Translations under genes and position numbers: made by a program | Notes under the pieces: model-generated | The model's input: the letters and a program-made list of their open reading frames with translations, nothing else | Told to the model about the DNA's origin: nothing | Databases searched by the model: none | Origin: Ptychodera flava | Lineage: Eukaryota > Hemichordata > Enteropneusta > Ptychoderidae | Reading direction: 5' to 3' | Assembly: GCF_041260155.1 (NCBI RefSeq) | Contig: NW_027248282.1 | Span: forward strand, 1-64,000 | DNA length: 64,000 nt | In this document: positions 61,801 through 64,000 of the stretch, piece after piece | How positions within the stretch are numbered: position 1 is the first letter of the stretch | How the letters are laid out: each line of letters begins with the position of its first letter

Positions 61801-64000
61801 CACATCTTCTCCTATCTTTTAATTTTTCCTCACCTATTCTGAACCCCTTTCAATTATTACATTTAAATTTTGTTCTATCACTTGTAATTTAGACCTTTGG
61901 GAGTCACACACCTGTCACGTGGGAATGGAGACTTTCTTAACTCAGCTCCAACCACAATCTTTTGTGTCTGACACATCTTCTCCTATCTTTTAAACTCTCC
62001 TCACCTATTCTGAACCCCTTTCAATTATTACATTTGAATTTTGTTCTATCACTTGTAATTTAGACCTTTGGGAGTCACACACCTGTCACGTGGGAATGGA
62101 GAGTTTCTTAACTCAGCTCCAACCACAATCTTATCTGCTGACACATCTTCTCCTATCTTTTAATTTTTCCTCACCTATTCTGAACCCCTTTCAATTATTA
62201 CATTTGAATTTTGTTCTATCACTTGTAATTTACACCTTTGGGAGTCACACACCTGTCACGTGGGAATGGAGAGTTTCTTAACTCAGCTCCAACCACAATC
62301 TTATCTGCTGACACATCTTGTTCTATCTTTTAATTTTTCCTCACCTATTCTGAACCCTTTCAATTATTACATTTGAATTTTGTTCTATCACTTGTAATTT
62401 AGACCTTTGGGAGTCACACACCTGTCACGTGGGAATGGAGAGTTTCTTAACTCAGCTCCAACCACAATCTTATCTGCTGACACATATTGTTCTTATCTAT
62501 CTTTTAATTTTTCCTCACCTATTCTGAACCCCTTTCAATTATTACATTGGAATTTTGTTCTATCACTTGTAATTTAGACCTTTGGGAGTCACACACCTGT
62601 CACGTGGGAATGGAGAGTTTCTTAACTCAGCTCCAACCACAATCTTATCTGCTGACACATCTTCTCCTATCTTTTAATTTTTCCTCACCTATTCTGAACC
62701 CCTTTCAATTATTACATTTGAATTTTGTTCTATCACTTGTAATTTACACCTTTGGGAGTCACTCACCTGTCACGTGGGAATGGAGACTTTCTTAACTCAG
62801 CTCCAACCACAATCTTTTGTGTCTGACACATCTTCTCCTATCTTTTAAGCTCTCCTCACCTATTCTGAACCCCTTTCAATTATTACATTTGAATTTTGTT
62901 CTATCACTTGTAGTTTAGACCTTTGGGAGTCACACACCTGTCACGTGGGAATGGAGACTTTCTTAACTCAGCTCCAACCACAATCTTTTGTGTCTGACAC
63001 ATCTCCTATCTTTCATTTTGTCCTAAGCTATTCTGAACCGCTTTCAATTATTACATTGGAATTTTGTTCTATCACTTGTAATTTACACCTTTGGGAGTCA
63101 CTCACCTGTCACGTGGGAATGGAGAGTTTCTTAACTCAGCTCCAACCACAATCTTTTGTGTCTGACACATCTTCTCCTATCTTTTAAGCTCTCCTCACCT
63201 ATTCTGAACCCCTTTCAATTATTACATTTGAATTTTGTTCTATCACTTGTAATTTAGACCTTTGGGAGTCACTCACCTGTCACGTGGGAATGGAGACTTT
63301 CTTAACTCAGCTCCAACCACAATCTTTTGTGTCTGACACATCTTCTCCTATCTTTTAATTTTTCCTCACCTATTCTGAACCCATTTTAATTATTACATTT
63401 AAATTTTGTTCTATCACTTGTAATTTAGACCTTTGGGAGTCACTCACCTGTCACGTGGGAATGGAGACTTTCTTAACTCAGCTCCAACCACAATCTTTGT
63501 GTCTGACACATCTCCTATCTTTCATTTTGTCCTAAGCTATTCTGAACCGCTTTCAATTATTACATTGGAATTTTGTTCTATCACTTGTAATTTAGACCTT
63601 TCGGAGTCACACACCTGTCACGTGGGAATGGAGAGTTTCTCAACTCAGCTCCAACCACAATCTTTTGTGTCTGACACATCTCCTATCTTTCATTTGTCCT
63701 AAGCTATTCTGAACCGCTTTCAATATTACATTGGAATTTTGTTCTATCACTTGTAATTTAGACCTTTGTGAGTCACTCACCTGTCACGTGGGAATGGAGA
63801 GTTTCTCAACACAGCTCCAACCCCCTTATTTTGTGTCTTACACATCTTCTACTATCTTTTAAGTTTTCCTCACCTATTCTGAACCCCCTTTAAGTATTAC
63901 GTTTTCATTTTGTTGTATCACTTGTAATTTAGACCTTTGGGAGTCACACACCTGTCACGTGGGAATGGAGAGTTTCTTAACTCAGCTCCAACCACAATCT
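58200..64000. repeat. 170-bp satellite array, about 27 units in the window
   Basis: 'cctgtcacgtgggaatggag' recurs every 167-172 bp from about 60040 to the window end, with three units at about 58270-58740 before an insertion. Each unit has 'agctccaaccacaatctt', 'cacctattctgaaccc', 'attacatttgaattttgttc' and 'gacctttgggagtcac'. Variant classes mix along the array: 'ttttgtgtctgacacatc', 'ttatctgctgacacatc' and 'tcattttgtcctaagctatt'. Plus-strand frames of 80-162 codons are by-products. The array continues past the window. Confidence 0.95.
58742..59988. mobile_element. 1.25-kb insertion inside the satellite array
   Basis: Satellite sequence stops after 'ttttaattatta' and resumes at 'ttacatttgaattttg', giving a TTA repeat on both sides (58739-58741 and 59989-59991). 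The left end is a hairpin, GTTCCAGAG ... CTCTGGAAC, then a TTTC microsatellite (58786-58831). The right part has 'ctggtctctggaact', complementary to the left end, then 'tttgcttgcaaa' and CTAG. The CTAG end with a nearby small hairpin recalls a Helitron 3' end; a TTA duplication would suggest another class. Unassigned. Confidence 0.65.

Noticed and set aside
59832..63702. Several plus-strand frames of 63-162 codons with the same repeated peptide
   Set aside because: Products of the 170-bp satellite; frame shifts from unit to unit and the peptide is just the translated repeat.

Overview
This is eukaryotic DNA, and probably from a marine invertebrate. It is AT-rich, has spliced exons with GT/AG borders and is packed with tandem repeats and DNA transposons. 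I cannot name the species. The one clear host gene combines SRCR, WSC, CUB and CCP/sushi ectodomains with a transmembrane segment and a tyrosine-rich tail. Such mosaics are typical of the expanded receptor repertoires of echinoderms, hemichordates and cephalochordates, but lophotrochozoans are not excluded.

Layout. 1-14.3 kb: a 181-bp tandem repeat, a terminal-inverted-repeat (TIR) element (2247-3442), a 26-bp minisatellite (about 3780-5222) and large duplicated blocks that recur at 22.1-26.0 kb and 32.1-35.5 kb. 14.3-20.9 kb: the minus-strand receptor gene. Nine exons are supported by splice sites and phase; the signal-peptide exon was not found. 26.3-32.0 kb: a PIF/Harbinger-like element, then a three-level nest of mobile elements. 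39.7-43.4 kb: a 3.7-kb element or palindrome with arms of about 750 bp. 44.1-46.6 kb: an element whose 225-bp internal repeat carries a nuclear-receptor DR1 motif in each unit, followed by a related 3' end. 47.3-50.1 kb: a hAT-type transposon with a decayed transposase and a 5-bp target duplication. 51.9-54.9 kb: another hairpin-ended element with two insertions, both datable by their target sites. 57.5-57.9 kb: a possible zinc-finger exon pair. 58.2-64.0 kb: a 170-bp satellite array that runs off the window.

The receptor gene reads, N to C: SRCR (two exons), WSC, CUB, CCP, a Ser/Thr/Pro stalk, TM helix, a 19-nt basic microexon, and a tail of about 167 residues with eight tyrosines. Two tyrosines sit in Grb2-type YxN motifs and two form an ITAM-like YxxI-x9-YxxL pair. 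All recognised exon joints except that before the last exon are phase 1. The second SRCR exon and the WSC exon contain frameshifts while the other seven exons are open, so the locus is a decaying gene, an allele with dispensable exons, or has local assembly errors.

Most of the rest is repeat-derived. Long open frames in the repeat arrays are by-products of repeat units that lack stops, not genes. No tRNA, rRNA or CRISPR was recognised.
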